From NCBI GenBank assembly GCA_902590125.1, contig CACIVL010000002.1, positions 1 to 54,138 of the forward strand: DNA of 54,138 nucleotides, in the 5' to 3' direction. A program made the position numbers and the translations under genes. This DNA is from an uncultured Pelagibacteraceae bacterium (GTDB taxonomy: Bacteria > Pseudomonadota > Alphaproteobacteria > Pelagibacterales > Pelagibacteraceae). This document shows positions 40,870 through 48,566 of this stretch, in pieces; the stretch's first letter is position 1, and each line of letters starts with the position of its first letter. The notes under the pieces were generated by a model. That model was not told the origin of the DNA. It saw only the letters and a program-made list of their open reading frames with translations, and made no database searches.

Positions 40870-42085
40870 TCGCTAAATTTTTATTTTTTAAAACAAAGTA
40901 TAAATAAGAAAAAAAACAAATTAATAAATAAACAAAAAAAGATATTTGAAAACTTTGAATTTCTCCTTTCCCAAGAAATTTGGAGAAGTCAATTATTAAA
41001 CCAATACCCCACTGCATTATAAAAGTGCCTACAAAAATAAGTAAATTAAATGATGTAAGTGATTTTCCAGCCAAACTAGTTGGAAAAGATAATGCCACAG
41101 CGGGTTGAGCAAGTGTCAATACAATTGAAGTAAGTAAGTAAATTGTAAAATGTATTGCGCCTGCACTTTCACCTGAAATAATTATAAAAAGTAAGGATAA
41201 ATAACTTATTGGTAGTCCAAACTTCATTAATCGCATTGACTCAATACCAAGTTTTGTAATTTTAGGTAAAATGTAACCAAAAACAAAAAAAGCTACTAAC
41301 ATTGTTGCATTTATCCAAAAAAGTCCTGCTGCACTCTCCAAAGGAGAATAACCAGCAACTCTTACCATCCAAGGTCCAGCCCATAAAGTTTGTATTGCAA
41401 CCATTCCGCCATAATTAAATAGACCAAGAGGAATTGTGCTTCTAAAAAATTTATTTTTCCAAACTACTGATAAAGATTCTGAACTCTTTTCATGATTAAT
41501 ATCTTCAGTTTTCCATGAAGGAATAAAAAGTAATGTTAAAATTATAATAAGAAATATTAAAATAGCTATTAAACCAAATATCCATCTCCATCCAATAAGT
41601 GGTAATAAAAGTTGTACAGGTAATGTTGAAAAAACAAAACCCATTGAAAGCACCATTAACATCCATGCATTGGCTCTTTGCTGATATTCATCTGCAAACC
41701 AAATTCTGTAACCAGTTAAAGGTCCCATTAAGCATGCGCTGACGCCAACTCCAATAAAAATTCTTGATATAAGCAAACCGGTAAAACTTTGAGCTAAAGC
41801 AAAAGCTCCTGTGCCAATTATTGCAATTAATAAAAATGATGAAATAATTTTTTTAGGACCATGCCTATCAAGTAAATATCCTAGTGGTATTTGCATAGAT
41901 GCAAATCCTAAAAAATAACCGCCTGCTAATAATCCTAAGTCTCCAGCAGTTAAATTAAATTCTGAAGTTAATAAAGGAGATAAAGTTGCTGTAATTGCTC
42001 TTAAAAGTGCAGATATAAAATAACCACAAGCAAAAACAAAAAAAATTAAAACCGCTTTTTTAATCGGTAGAATATTTTTTTCCAT
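40862..42085 (-). CDS. MFS transporter
   Basis: Major facilitator carrier of 407 residues with about twelve hydrophobic segments. The motif between helices 2 and 3 is present as GYLLDRHGPKK, and LGLLAGGYFLGFASMQIPLGYL precedes it. The sequence does not let me name a substrate. It starts 9 bp after the TRAP permease dctM and overlaps the following hydrolase by 8 bp, so it is part of the same transcription unit. The linkage to a TRAP system could mean that it exports or imports a related organic acid. Confidence 0.9.
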   Translation of the reverse strand: MEKNILPIKKAVLIFFVFACGYFISALLRAITATLSPLLTSEFNLTAGDLGLLAGGYFLGFASMQIPLGYLLDRHGPKKIISSFLLIAIIGTGAFALAQSFTGLLISRIFIGVGVSACLMGPLTGYRIWFADEYQQRANAWMLMVLSMGFVFSTLPVQLLLPLIGWRWIFGLIAILIFLIIILTLLFIPSWKTEDINHEKSSESLSVVWKNKFFRSTIPLGLFNYGGMVAIQTLWAGPWMVRVAGYSPLESAAGLFWINATMLVAFFVFGYILPKITKLGIESMRLMKFGLPISYLSLLFIIISGESAGAIHFTIYLLTSIVLTLAQPAVALSFPTSLAGKSLTSFNLLIFVGTFIMQWGIGLIIDFSKFLGKGEIQSFQISFFVYLLICFFSYLYFVLKNKNLANE

Positions 42086-42094
42086 TTAATTATT

Positions 42095-44746
42095 TTAAAA
42101 ATTTAAAGAAATATCACGATGTATGGAATTACATTTCGCAACAAATTTAGCTTGTTCTTTTGTTAAACGAGATTGAAGTCTTAAACCTATATTATTTTTT
42201 ATAACTGAATTATATTTTTCAAGTTCTGGCATTAAGTTTACTGCTGCATCTCTTCTCCATTTTATCTCTTGATCAAACAAAATAAAAACTTCTGAGCTTG
42301 CATCTGAAATTTTGTTAACTTCTATTTCTTCACTATCAAGTGAAGAATATAAATCATCTAATCTATTTGCAAACTCTTCTGTTCCTGAAATCTCACCAAG
42401 TTTTTCGAACAGACTATCTATAATTAAAATTGAATTTTCATAATTATCATTGATAATTTTTGACTTTAAATTATTAATATCTGGAGAAAGTTCATTTAAT
42501 TTTTCATGATCTTTTATGAACATAGCTATTTGATCTAAGTTATCATAGGCCTCATCAACATTTTTTTTATATCTTTTTGTTTGAGTATTTTTGGCTTTAT
42601 GAATAATTTTAAATTCTTTATTTCTAGAAGCCCAGTTTTCGGGTATTTGTTTAGTTATTTCATCAATTTCTAATTTATAATCTTCTATTTTCAACTCAAT
42701 TTTATTTTTTGCAGCTACTTTATCTTTATCTAAATTTCTAATTTCGGATTCTAATTTTGAAATTCTATTTTCTATTTTTCTAATTTTTTTCTCTTTCTTT
42801 CTTGAACTAAAGTGAAGATCTCTATAATCTTTGGCAAATAAATTATATTCTTCTTCCGTTTTTTGAAGTTTTTTAACTAAAGCAAAAGTTCCCAGTGCAT
42901 TTTCAAAATGTTCCTCAAAAATATCTAGTTTATCATCAGGAAGGTTTGAAGGAACCAGTTGTTGAAAACCTGTAATTGCAGTTCTGATTTTTTGTTCTTC
43001 ATTATTGTAAATGTCAAACTTATATTCTTGTAAACAAACTTGAAGTTTAGGATTCATCGGAGGCGGAGCTACATGAGAAGTTAAATACGTTCTTGCAGGT
43101 AGATAATTTACTAAACTTGGATAAAAACCTACAATTCCAAGTCCTATTAATTGCAATATTATAAAAGGAACAACACCTTTCCAAATATTTAAAGTCGTAA
43201 CAAACTTCGGAGCAACACCTTTTAAATAAAACAGTGCAAATCCAAATGGAGGAGTTAGAAAAGAAGTTTGCAAATTAACACCGATCATTACACCCAGCCA
43301 GATTGCGCTTACATTGGCTCCAGTTTCAGCTAACAATATTGGTGCAATGATGGGAACAACAACAACTGCAATTTCTATAAAATCAAGGAAAAAACCCAAT
43401 AAAAATATTACTGCCATAACAACAATAAACTGAGTCCAGAATCCTCCGGGTAAATCTTGCAAAAAATCTCTTACTAGTTCTTCACCTCCAAAAGCCCTAA
43501 AACCTGAAGTTAACATCGCTGCTCCCAGAAGAATTATAAATACCATCGATGTTGTTACACAAGTTTCTGTAACTACTTCTTTTAAAACATTATCAATTTT
43601 GTAAGATCTCCAAAAACTCCAAGCAATACCAATTATAAATATTATAGTAAAAAAACCTGTTACAAAAATTGCAGTTAGGTCTCTAGTTTCTAAAGCTTTA
43701 ATGTTTAAGTTATAATTTTTTGAAAGTATGAAAATAGGAATTAAAGATATAACTGTTATTATCAATGGATAAAAAGCATCTTTTTTACCTTGATGAAGAC
43801 GATAACCTGCCATTATAGTAGCTCCTATGGCTCCTATAGAACCAGCTTGATTTACAGTTGCTATTCCCATTAATATAGATCCAAGAACTGCAAAGATTAA
43901 AGCGAGTGGGGGAATTATTACCATAATAACTTTTATCCAAAATTTAAAATCAAATTGACCTATAAATGGAACAGGTGGAGCTGCCTTTGGATTTAGTCTT
44001 GCATATACAAATACATACAACATGTACAAACCAACTAATACTAATCCCGGTAGCAATGCTCCAAGAAACATATCTCCAGCACTTGTAGATCCCACTCTAA
44101 ACTCACCGGGCATATTAAACTCTCCAGTAATTAATTTATAATCTGCTTGCCTAATTGTATTAGCAACATCAGAAGCGCTGGCTAATTGATCGGCTATAAT
44201 AATTAGAACAATTGATGGAGGTATTATTTGACCAAGTGTTCCAGATGAACAGACAATTCCACTCGCAAGACTTCTGTCATATTTATTATTCAACATAGTA
44301 GGCAGCGAAATTAGACCCATTGCAATTACTGTTGCTCCAACTATACCTGTTGTTGCTGCAAGCAGTGCTCCAACAAAAATTACTGAAATTCCAAGTCCTC
44401 CAGGAATAGGGCCAAATAACTGTCCCATAGTAACTAAAAGATCTTCTGCAATTTTAGATTTTTGCAACATTATTCCCATAAAAATAAACAAAGGTATTGC
44501 AATTAAAGTATCAGTTTCTACATCCCAATAATTGCTCCTGAAATTTGTAATACCTGCTGTTAACCATTCTATTGGTCCATCAGTTGCAAAATAAGCACTC
44601 ACATTTCCTTCAAAGAGATAACCAAAAAAAGCTGCAAGACCTATCGCAATAATAGCTGAACCTGGTAATGCAAAAGCAACCGGGAAACCTGATGCCAATG
44701 CTGCTATCATTATTAATACAAGCAAAGATAAAAATAAATGTTCCAT
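42095..44746 (-). CDS. dctM: TRAP transporter large permease with coiled-coil extension
   Basis: Sodium-coupled transport channel subunit of a TRAP system. Residues 1 to about 555 are the DctM membrane domain, with FPVAFALPGSAI, AIPLFIFMGIMLQKSKIAEDLL, ASGIVCSSGTLGQIIPPSIVLII and NLQTSFLTPPFGFALFYLKG; this part is itself longer than the roughly 430-residue classic DctM because of extra helices around 320-375. Residues about 560-883 form an additional soluble domain with high Lys/Glu content and heptad-like coiled coil (KIRKIENRISKLESEIRNL). The frame is continuous, with no sign of a fused second gene. It follows dctQ by 3 bp. Confidence 0.93.
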   Translation of the reverse strand: MEHLFLSLLVLIMIAALASGFPVAFALPGSAIIAIGLAAFFGYLFEGNVSAYFATDGPIEWLTAGITNFRSNYWDVETDTLIAIPLFIFMGIMLQKSKIAEDLLVTMGQLFGPIPGGLGISVIFVGALLAATTGIVGATVIAMGLISLPTMLNNKYDRSLASGIVCSSGTLGQIIPPSIVLIIIADQLASASDVANTIRQADYKLITGEFNMPGEFRVGSTSAGDMFLGALLPGLVLVGLYMLYVFVYARLNPKAAPPVPFIGQFDFKFWIKVIMVIIPPLALIFAVLGSILMGIATVNQAGSIGAIGATIMAGYRLHQGKKDAFYPLIITVISLIPIFILSKNYNLNIKALETRDLTAIFVTGFFTIIFIIGIAWSFWRSYKIDNVLKEVVTETCVTTSMVFIILLGAAMLTSGFRAFGGEELVRDFLQDLPGGFWTQFIVVMAVIFLLGFFLDFIEIAVVVVPIIAPILLAETGANVSAIWLGVMIGVNLQTSFLTPPFGFALFYLKGVAPKFVTTLNIWKGVVPFIILQLIGLGIVGFYPSLVNYLPARTYLTSHVAPPPMNPKLQVCLQEYKFDIYNNEEQKIRTAITGFQQLVPSNLPDDKLDIFEEHFENALGTFALVKKLQKTEEEYNLFAKDYRDLHFSSRKKEKKIRKIENRISKLESEIRNLDKDKVAAKNKIELKIEDYKLEIDEITKQIPENWASRNKEFKIIHKAKNTQTKRYKKNVDEAYDNLDQIAMFIKDHEKLNELSPDINNLKSKIINDNYENSILIIDSLFEKLGEISGTEEFANRLDDLYSSLDSEEIEVNKISDASSEVFILFDQEIKWRRDAAVNLMPELEKYNSVIKNNIGLRLQSRLTKEQAKFVAKCNSIHRDISLNF

Positions 44747-44749
44747 AAT

Positions 44750-45733
44750 TTAATTTTTCAAAAGTTTATGACTGCTACTCATAAAATAACTAGTAAATTG
44801 AATTAGCATACTTACTGCAAATACAGCTAGATATATTGCCATTAAATAAAGCAAATATAATCCATTGGAGCCTTGCTGTGTAATTTCAAAAGCAGTAACG
44901 GGACCATTAATAATACTCGCTTTACCACTCATTCCCAAAAATATAACAATGAGACAAAGCGGAATTCCTAATACCAACGACCCTATAGAGTTTGTCCAAG
45001 CTTTTTTTCGTTCAGTAAACCCAGTGTATAAAACATCAACTCTTACATGACCTTCGTGCATTAAAGCATATGCACTAGCGAAAAGATAAAGGGCTGAATA
45101 CCAAAAACGAACTAAATCTCCTTGAAAAGCTTGTTCATACTCAAATATAAATCTGGATAAAACAATTGTAAATTCACTACCAACAACTAAAATTGCTAAC
45201 CAAATAAAACCTACAGATCTTGTAAAATATCCAATGATAAATGAAATTAATATTAAAGGAAAATGAACATAAGTAATTCTAAAATTTGGAATAACTAATT
45301 TTACTCTCAAATATTCACCTAAGATTGGACCAGTTAATTTTTCAACAACCATAAATGAAACTATTGCATCTGCAATTCCAACGATCAAAACTGCCCAAAA
45401 AGAAGACCGAATAATATAAGCTGTAAATTTAGTAAGAATTTCTGCATCAGATTCTAAAGTTTGGTTAATAGATTTAAATACATAAAAAATTACTAATAAT
45501 ATTGAAATAAAATAAAAAAATAATTGTATAAAAGAAAAAATTAGTTCTGACCCTTCTAAAGATTTACTTATTTTTTTAAATCCAAATAAACCATATTGTG
45601 AAAATAACTGTTTAATTCCAGGCCAATCAAACCAAATTGTTAAAACATTATTGATTAAAAAAACAAGAGTAATAGCCAATATCGAATAACTAAATATCCT
45701 AATCAATGTTGGTAAATTATTTTTTCTAACCAT
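44750..45733 (-). CDS. dctQ: TRAP transporter small permease, long form
   Basis: Small membrane subunit of the TRAP system. The DctQ domain is in the C-terminal half (AILVVGSEFTIVLSRFIFEY, ALMHEGHVRVDVLYTGF with the conserved His/Arg-Val-Asp segment, then two more helices). The N-terminal half adds about four hydrophobic segments not found in the usual 160-200-residue DctQ, giving 327 residues. It starts 95 bp after dctP, separated from it by a strong terminator hairpin, and is followed 3 bp later by dctM. Confidence 0.92.
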   Translation of the reverse strand: MVRKNNLPTLIRIFSYSILAITLVFLINNVLTIWFDWPGIKQLFSQYGLFGFKKISKSLEGSELIFSFIQLFFYFISILLVIFYVFKSINQTLESDAEILTKFTAYIIRSSFWAVLIVGIADAIVSFMVVEKLTGPILGEYLRVKLVIPNFRITYVHFPLILISFIIGYFTRSVGFIWLAILVVGSEFTIVLSRFIFEYEQAFQGDLVRFWYSALYLFASAYALMHEGHVRVDVLYTGFTERKKAWTNSIGSLVLGIPLCLIVIFLGMSGKASIINGPVTAFEITQQGSNGLYLLYLMAIYLAVFAVSMLIQFTSYFMSSSHKLLKN

Positions 45734-45766
45734 AAAATAAAAAACTCTATTTAATAAAACTTCCTC

Positions 45767-45796
45767 AAAAAAAAGGGCCCTTAATAAAGGGCCCTT
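45767..45796 (-). terminator. Rho-independent terminator between dctP and dctQ
   Basis: Two copies of the perfect palindrome AAGGGCCCTT (45773-45782 and 45787-45796) flank a 4-base loop and form a 10-bp stem on the minus strand, directly followed by eight T. It lies 33 bp after the dctP stop and 33 bp before the dctQ start. As dctQ and dctM have no visible promoter of their own, it probably acts as a partial terminator that gives far more binding-protein mRNA than permease mRNA. Confidence 0.88.
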
Positions 45797-45828
45797 ATAT
45801 CAAATTTTAATATAACCTTTAAGTATTA

Positions 45829-46959
45829 TTAAATACCTAAAGCTCTATTTCTTTGTTGAATATATGGTGAGTCAGACAAGTTAGTCCAAGCACCAATTTC
45901 TTTACGCGCTTTAACAAAAGCTTTATGCGTTCTAGCAGCAAGATCACTATGTTGCTGAACTTCATCATAAACCTCAGCAGCACCTTTAGCAAAAGCGTCA
46001 TAAACTTTATCATTAAATTTCTCAAGTTTAACACCATGATCATTTACTAGACGAGATAATGCAGCACCATTTTTAGCATTATACTCAGCCATTGTAATTT
46101 CATCTGCCCAAGCACACGCAGTTTTAATTGTCATTTGATCTGATTTTGTTAAGCTTGTAAACCATGACTTGTTAACACCACATGCTAACATCGAACCAGG
46201 TTCATGCATACCAGGGTAGTAATAGTATTTAGCAGCCTCATGGAACTTCATAGCTTCATCATTCCAAGGACCTACCCATTCAGTTGCATCAATTGCTCCT
46301 GAAACAAGGTTTTCATAAATTTGTCCACCAGGAAGTGAAATTGGAGAACCTCCAAGTTTTCCAAGAACTTGTCCTCCTAATCCTGGCATACGCATTTTTA
46401 AACCTTTAAAGTCATTAGCTGATCTAATTTTTTTATTAAACCAACCACCCATTTGAACTCCTGTGTTACCAGCAATAAAACTTTGAGTTCCATAATCATC
46501 ACATAGTTCATCCCAAAGCTCTTGTCCTCCACCGTGGTGAATCCAAGCGTTTATTTCAGAGTAAGTAAAACCAAATGGACATGCTGTAAAGTATCCAAAA
46601 GCTGGGTGTTTTTTAACCCAGTAATAGTCTGCAGCATGATACATTTGTGAGTTACCTGATGCAACTTCATCAAATGAGTCAAATGCTTTTACTCTTTCTC
46701 CAGATGCGTAATAAGTAACTTGTATACGTCCATCACTCATATCACTTAGTCTTTTTGCAAATCTTTGAGCACCTGTACCTAGGCCTGGAAAATCTCTTGG
46801 CCAAGTAGCTACCATTGCAGCTTCTACTCTTTCAGCAGCAACAGCCGGAGCGGCTAAAGACGATGCAGCTACGGCAGCAACACCAGTTGCAGCTGCAACT
46901 TTCATAAACTTACGTCTGGAAGGAGCTTTTCCTTTTAACATTTTAGTTGTTTTTGACAT
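45829..46959 (-). CDS. dctP: TRAP transporter periplasmic binding protein, TakP type
   Basis: Periplasmic receptor that delivers its ligand to DctQM. The N-terminus has a Tat signal with SRRKFMK (Arg16-Arg17), a hydrophobic alanine-rich stretch and an APAVAAE cleavage region, so it is exported folded. The mature part matches the 2-oxoacid-binding TakP branch: GLGTGAQRFAKRL, HHGGGQELWDEL, AGNTGVQMGGWFN, GLKMRMPGLGGQV, IDATEWVGPWND, KYYYYPGMHEPGS. A 2-oxoacid such as pyruvate, or a lactate-like acid, is the likely ligand (family knowledge, not shown here). An AGAGGGG ribosome-binding site 7 bases before the ATG is much stronger than others in the window, as expected for an abundant protein. It has 376 residues. 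Confidence 0.94.
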   Translation of the reverse strand: MSKTTKMLKGKAPSRRKFMKVAAATGVAAVAASSLAAPAVAAERVEAAMVATWPRDFPGLGTGAQRFAKRLSDMSDGRIQVTYYASGERVKAFDSFDEVASGNSQMYHAADYYWVKKHPAFGYFTACPFGFTYSEINAWIHHGGGQELWDELCDDYGTQSFIAGNTGVQMGGWFNKKIRSANDFKGLKMRMPGLGGQVLGKLGGSPISLPGGQIYENLVSGAIDATEWVGPWNDEAMKFHEAAKYYYYPGMHEPGSMLACGVNKSWFTSLTKSDQMTIKTACAWADEITMAEYNAKNGAALSRLVNDHGVKLEKFNDKVYDAFAKGAAEVYDEVQQHSDLAARTHKAFVKARKEIGAWTNLSDSPYIQQRNRALGI

Positions 46960-46992
46960 TTTTTGTCCCCTCTTTGTTAATTAACTTGAGTT

Positions 46993-46998
46993 ATTAAA
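46993..46998 (-). promoter_or_regulatory. dctP: Candidate -10 element of dctP
   Basis: TTTAAT on the minus strand (5 of 6 matches to TATAAT) would place the start of transcription near 46986, so the FNR-type box at 47022-47035 would be centred close to -42, the usual place for a class II activator replacing a -35 element. No good TTGACA is seen at the expected distance, which agrees with this reading. Position is a prediction only. Confidence 0.4.
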
Positions 46999-47021
46999 AC
47001 ATAAAAAATAAAGAGAGTCAT

Positions 47022-47035
47022 TTGATATAGATCAA
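47022..47035. promoter_or_regulatory. FNR/FnrL-type operator upstream of dctP
   Basis: TTGATATAGATCAA (TTGATCTATATCAA on the other strand) is an exact match to the TTGAT-N4-ATCAA consensus of FNR-family regulators and a perfect half-site palindrome. It ends 62 bp before the dctP ATG. A CRP/FNR-type regulator with FNR specificity would most likely activate the TRAP operon from here. The match is exact, but no binding is proven. Confidence 0.6.
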
Positions 47036-47038
47036 AAG

Positions 47039-47050
47039 TATTGGCCAATA
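47039..47050. promoter_or_regulatory. 12-bp perfect palindrome next to the FNR-type box
   Basis: TATTGGCCAATA is a perfect 12-bp palindrome whose centre lies 16 bp upstream of the centre of the FNR-type box, just after the end of the 72-residue gene. It has no loop and no following T-run, so it is not a terminator; a binding site for a second dimeric regulator is the likely alternative. Confidence 0.3.
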
Positions 47051-47055
47051 ACTCA

Positions 47056-47274
47056 CTAGGAGTAGAATAATTTCAACCGAGAATTGAAGTTTAATTCATT
47101 TTTTTTTATTTCAAATAATTTTTTCCTAAAATTATCATCTACAGTAAAATAATGTCCATTTTCATCATGAATACTTGTTCCTGTTTTATGAAATTGGTTT
47201 ATGTGATTAATAAATTTATCTAAATCAACTTCTATTTCTTTACCTTTATCATCTTTAATTAAAATTTTTTTCAT
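47056..47274 (-). CDS. Small protein of unknown function after glcF
   Basis: A 72-residue, charged, soluble protein beginning KKILIKDDKGKEIEVDLDKFINHINQFH and containing a GTSIHDENGHYFTVDDNFRKKLFE segment. No signal peptide or membrane segment; I do not recognise the family. Its ATG overlaps the glcF stop (ATGA), so it is translated with glycolate oxidase; this tight coupling and the plausible codon content make it a real gene rather than chance. A role as accessory or assembly factor for the oxidase is a guess from position only. Confidence 0.75.
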   Translation of the reverse strand: MKKILIKDDKGKEIEVDLDKFINHINQFHKTGTSIHDENGHYFTVDDNFRKKLFEIKKNELNFNSRLKLFYS

Positions 47275-48566
47275 AATTTATTTAAAATTTTTGGCTTTGG
47301 TCCTCCTGTATACCAATCTAATAATTCGATGGTATGAAGTATGGGAATATTTGTACCATTTCTAATTTGAGTGATGCAGCCAATATTTCCCGTAGAAATA
47401 ATTTGAGGTTTCAAACTTTCAATATTTTTTACTTTATTTTTCAATAATTGTTTAGCAATTTTTGATTGTAAAATATTATATGTTCCAGCTGACCCACAAC
47501 ATATATGCCCTTCGGGAATTTCTAAAATTTCATTCTTAGTTTTTTGAAGCAAGTTCACTGGTTGTGAATGTATTTTTTGTCCATGCTGCATAGAACAAGC
47601 TGAATGATAAGCAATCCTAAGTTTTTTTTCTTTTTTTTTAAATTTAAGATTCAAATTTTCAGATAAATATTCAGATACATCTTTTGTTAATTCAGATATT
47701 TTTTTTGCTTTATTTTTCATTTTTTTATCGCCTCTAAATATAAAAGCATAATCTTTCATTGTTGTTCCACAGCCAGATGTATTTGATAAAATAGCATCTA
47801 AGTTACCTTTTAAATTTTCATCATACCAAATATTGATATTGTTTATAAAGTCTTGATGAGCTTCATCATTTTTTCCCAAATGATGATTTAAAGATCCACA
47901 ACATCTTATTTTTTCTGGAACTACAACTTCAACACCATGTCTATTTAATATTCTAATTGTTGATTCATTTATTTGTGGAGATATTTCTTTTTGAACACAT
48001 CCAGTTAATAAAGCAACTCGAGCAATTCTTTTTTTATTTTTAGTTTTATAAATTTCTTTTGTCTTAAAAGCTTTTTTTGGAAATGATGTTGGCATTAAAT
48101 CCAACATATTTTTTATTTTTGAAGGAAATAAAAATTTAAAAGGTTTTCCTAATTTTGCTAGTAAAATTGATAATTTAAATAATTTTGAATCAGGAAGTGT
48201 TTTAGACAAAAAATTTCTAATTATTTTGTCAAAAAAAGGTCTTTCATAATTTTTTTCAATATATTTTCGACCATGATCAATTAAATGCATGTAGTTTACA
48301 CCGGCTGGACAAGTAGTCATACAGCTATAACAAGATAAACAACGATCGATATGTTTAACAACATTAGATGTTGGTTTTCTTTCATTTTCAAGCATGTCTT
48401 GAATCAAATATATTCTGCCTCTTGGGCCATCTAATTCATCTCCCAAAATTTCATAAGTTGGACATGTAGCATTACACATTCCGCAATGAACACATTTTTT
48501 AATAATCTCTCCTGAAGATTTATTGTCTTTTATTTTAAGTTGTTCTTCAGTAAAATTTGTTTGCAT
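47271..48566 (-). CDS. glcF: Glycolate oxidase iron-sulfur subunit
   Basis: Electron-transfer subunit of membrane-associated glycolate oxidase. Two [4Fe-4S] ferredoxin motifs are near the N-terminus (CVHCGMCNATCPTYEILGDE and CLSCYSCMTTCPAGVNYM), followed by two CCG domains (GCVQKEISPQINEST with CCGSLNHHLGK, and YHSACSMQHGQK with CCGSAGTYNILQ). It has 431 residues, typical for GlcF. It starts at the base where glcE stops and overlaps the small downstream gene by 4 bp. Confidence 0.95.
   Translation of the reverse strand: MQTNFTEEQLKIKDNKSSGEIIKKCVHCGMCNATCPTYEILGDELDGPRGRIYLIQDMLENERKPTSNVVKHIDRCLSCYSCMTTCPAGVNYMHLIDHGRKYIEKNYERPFFDKIIRNFLSKTLPDSKLFKLSILLAKLGKPFKFLFPSKIKNMLDLMPTSFPKKAFKTKEIYKTKNKKRIARVALLTGCVQKEISPQINESTIRILNRHGVEVVVPEKIRCCGSLNHHLGKNDEAHQDFINNINIWYDENLKGNLDAILSNTSGCGTTMKDYAFIFRGDKKMKNKAKKISELTKDVSEYLSENLNLKFKKKEKKLRIAYHSACSMQHGQKIHSQPVNLLQKTKNEILEIPEGHICCGSAGTYNILQSKIAKQLLKNKVKNIESLKPQIISTGNIGCITQIRNGTNIPILHTIELLDWYTGGPKPKILNKL

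Noticed and set aside
42095-44746. Frameshift or gene fusion in dctM
   Set aside because: The reading frame is unbroken, composition is continuous and the added domain does not resemble a separate TRAP or regulator gene; it is treated as a C-terminal extension.
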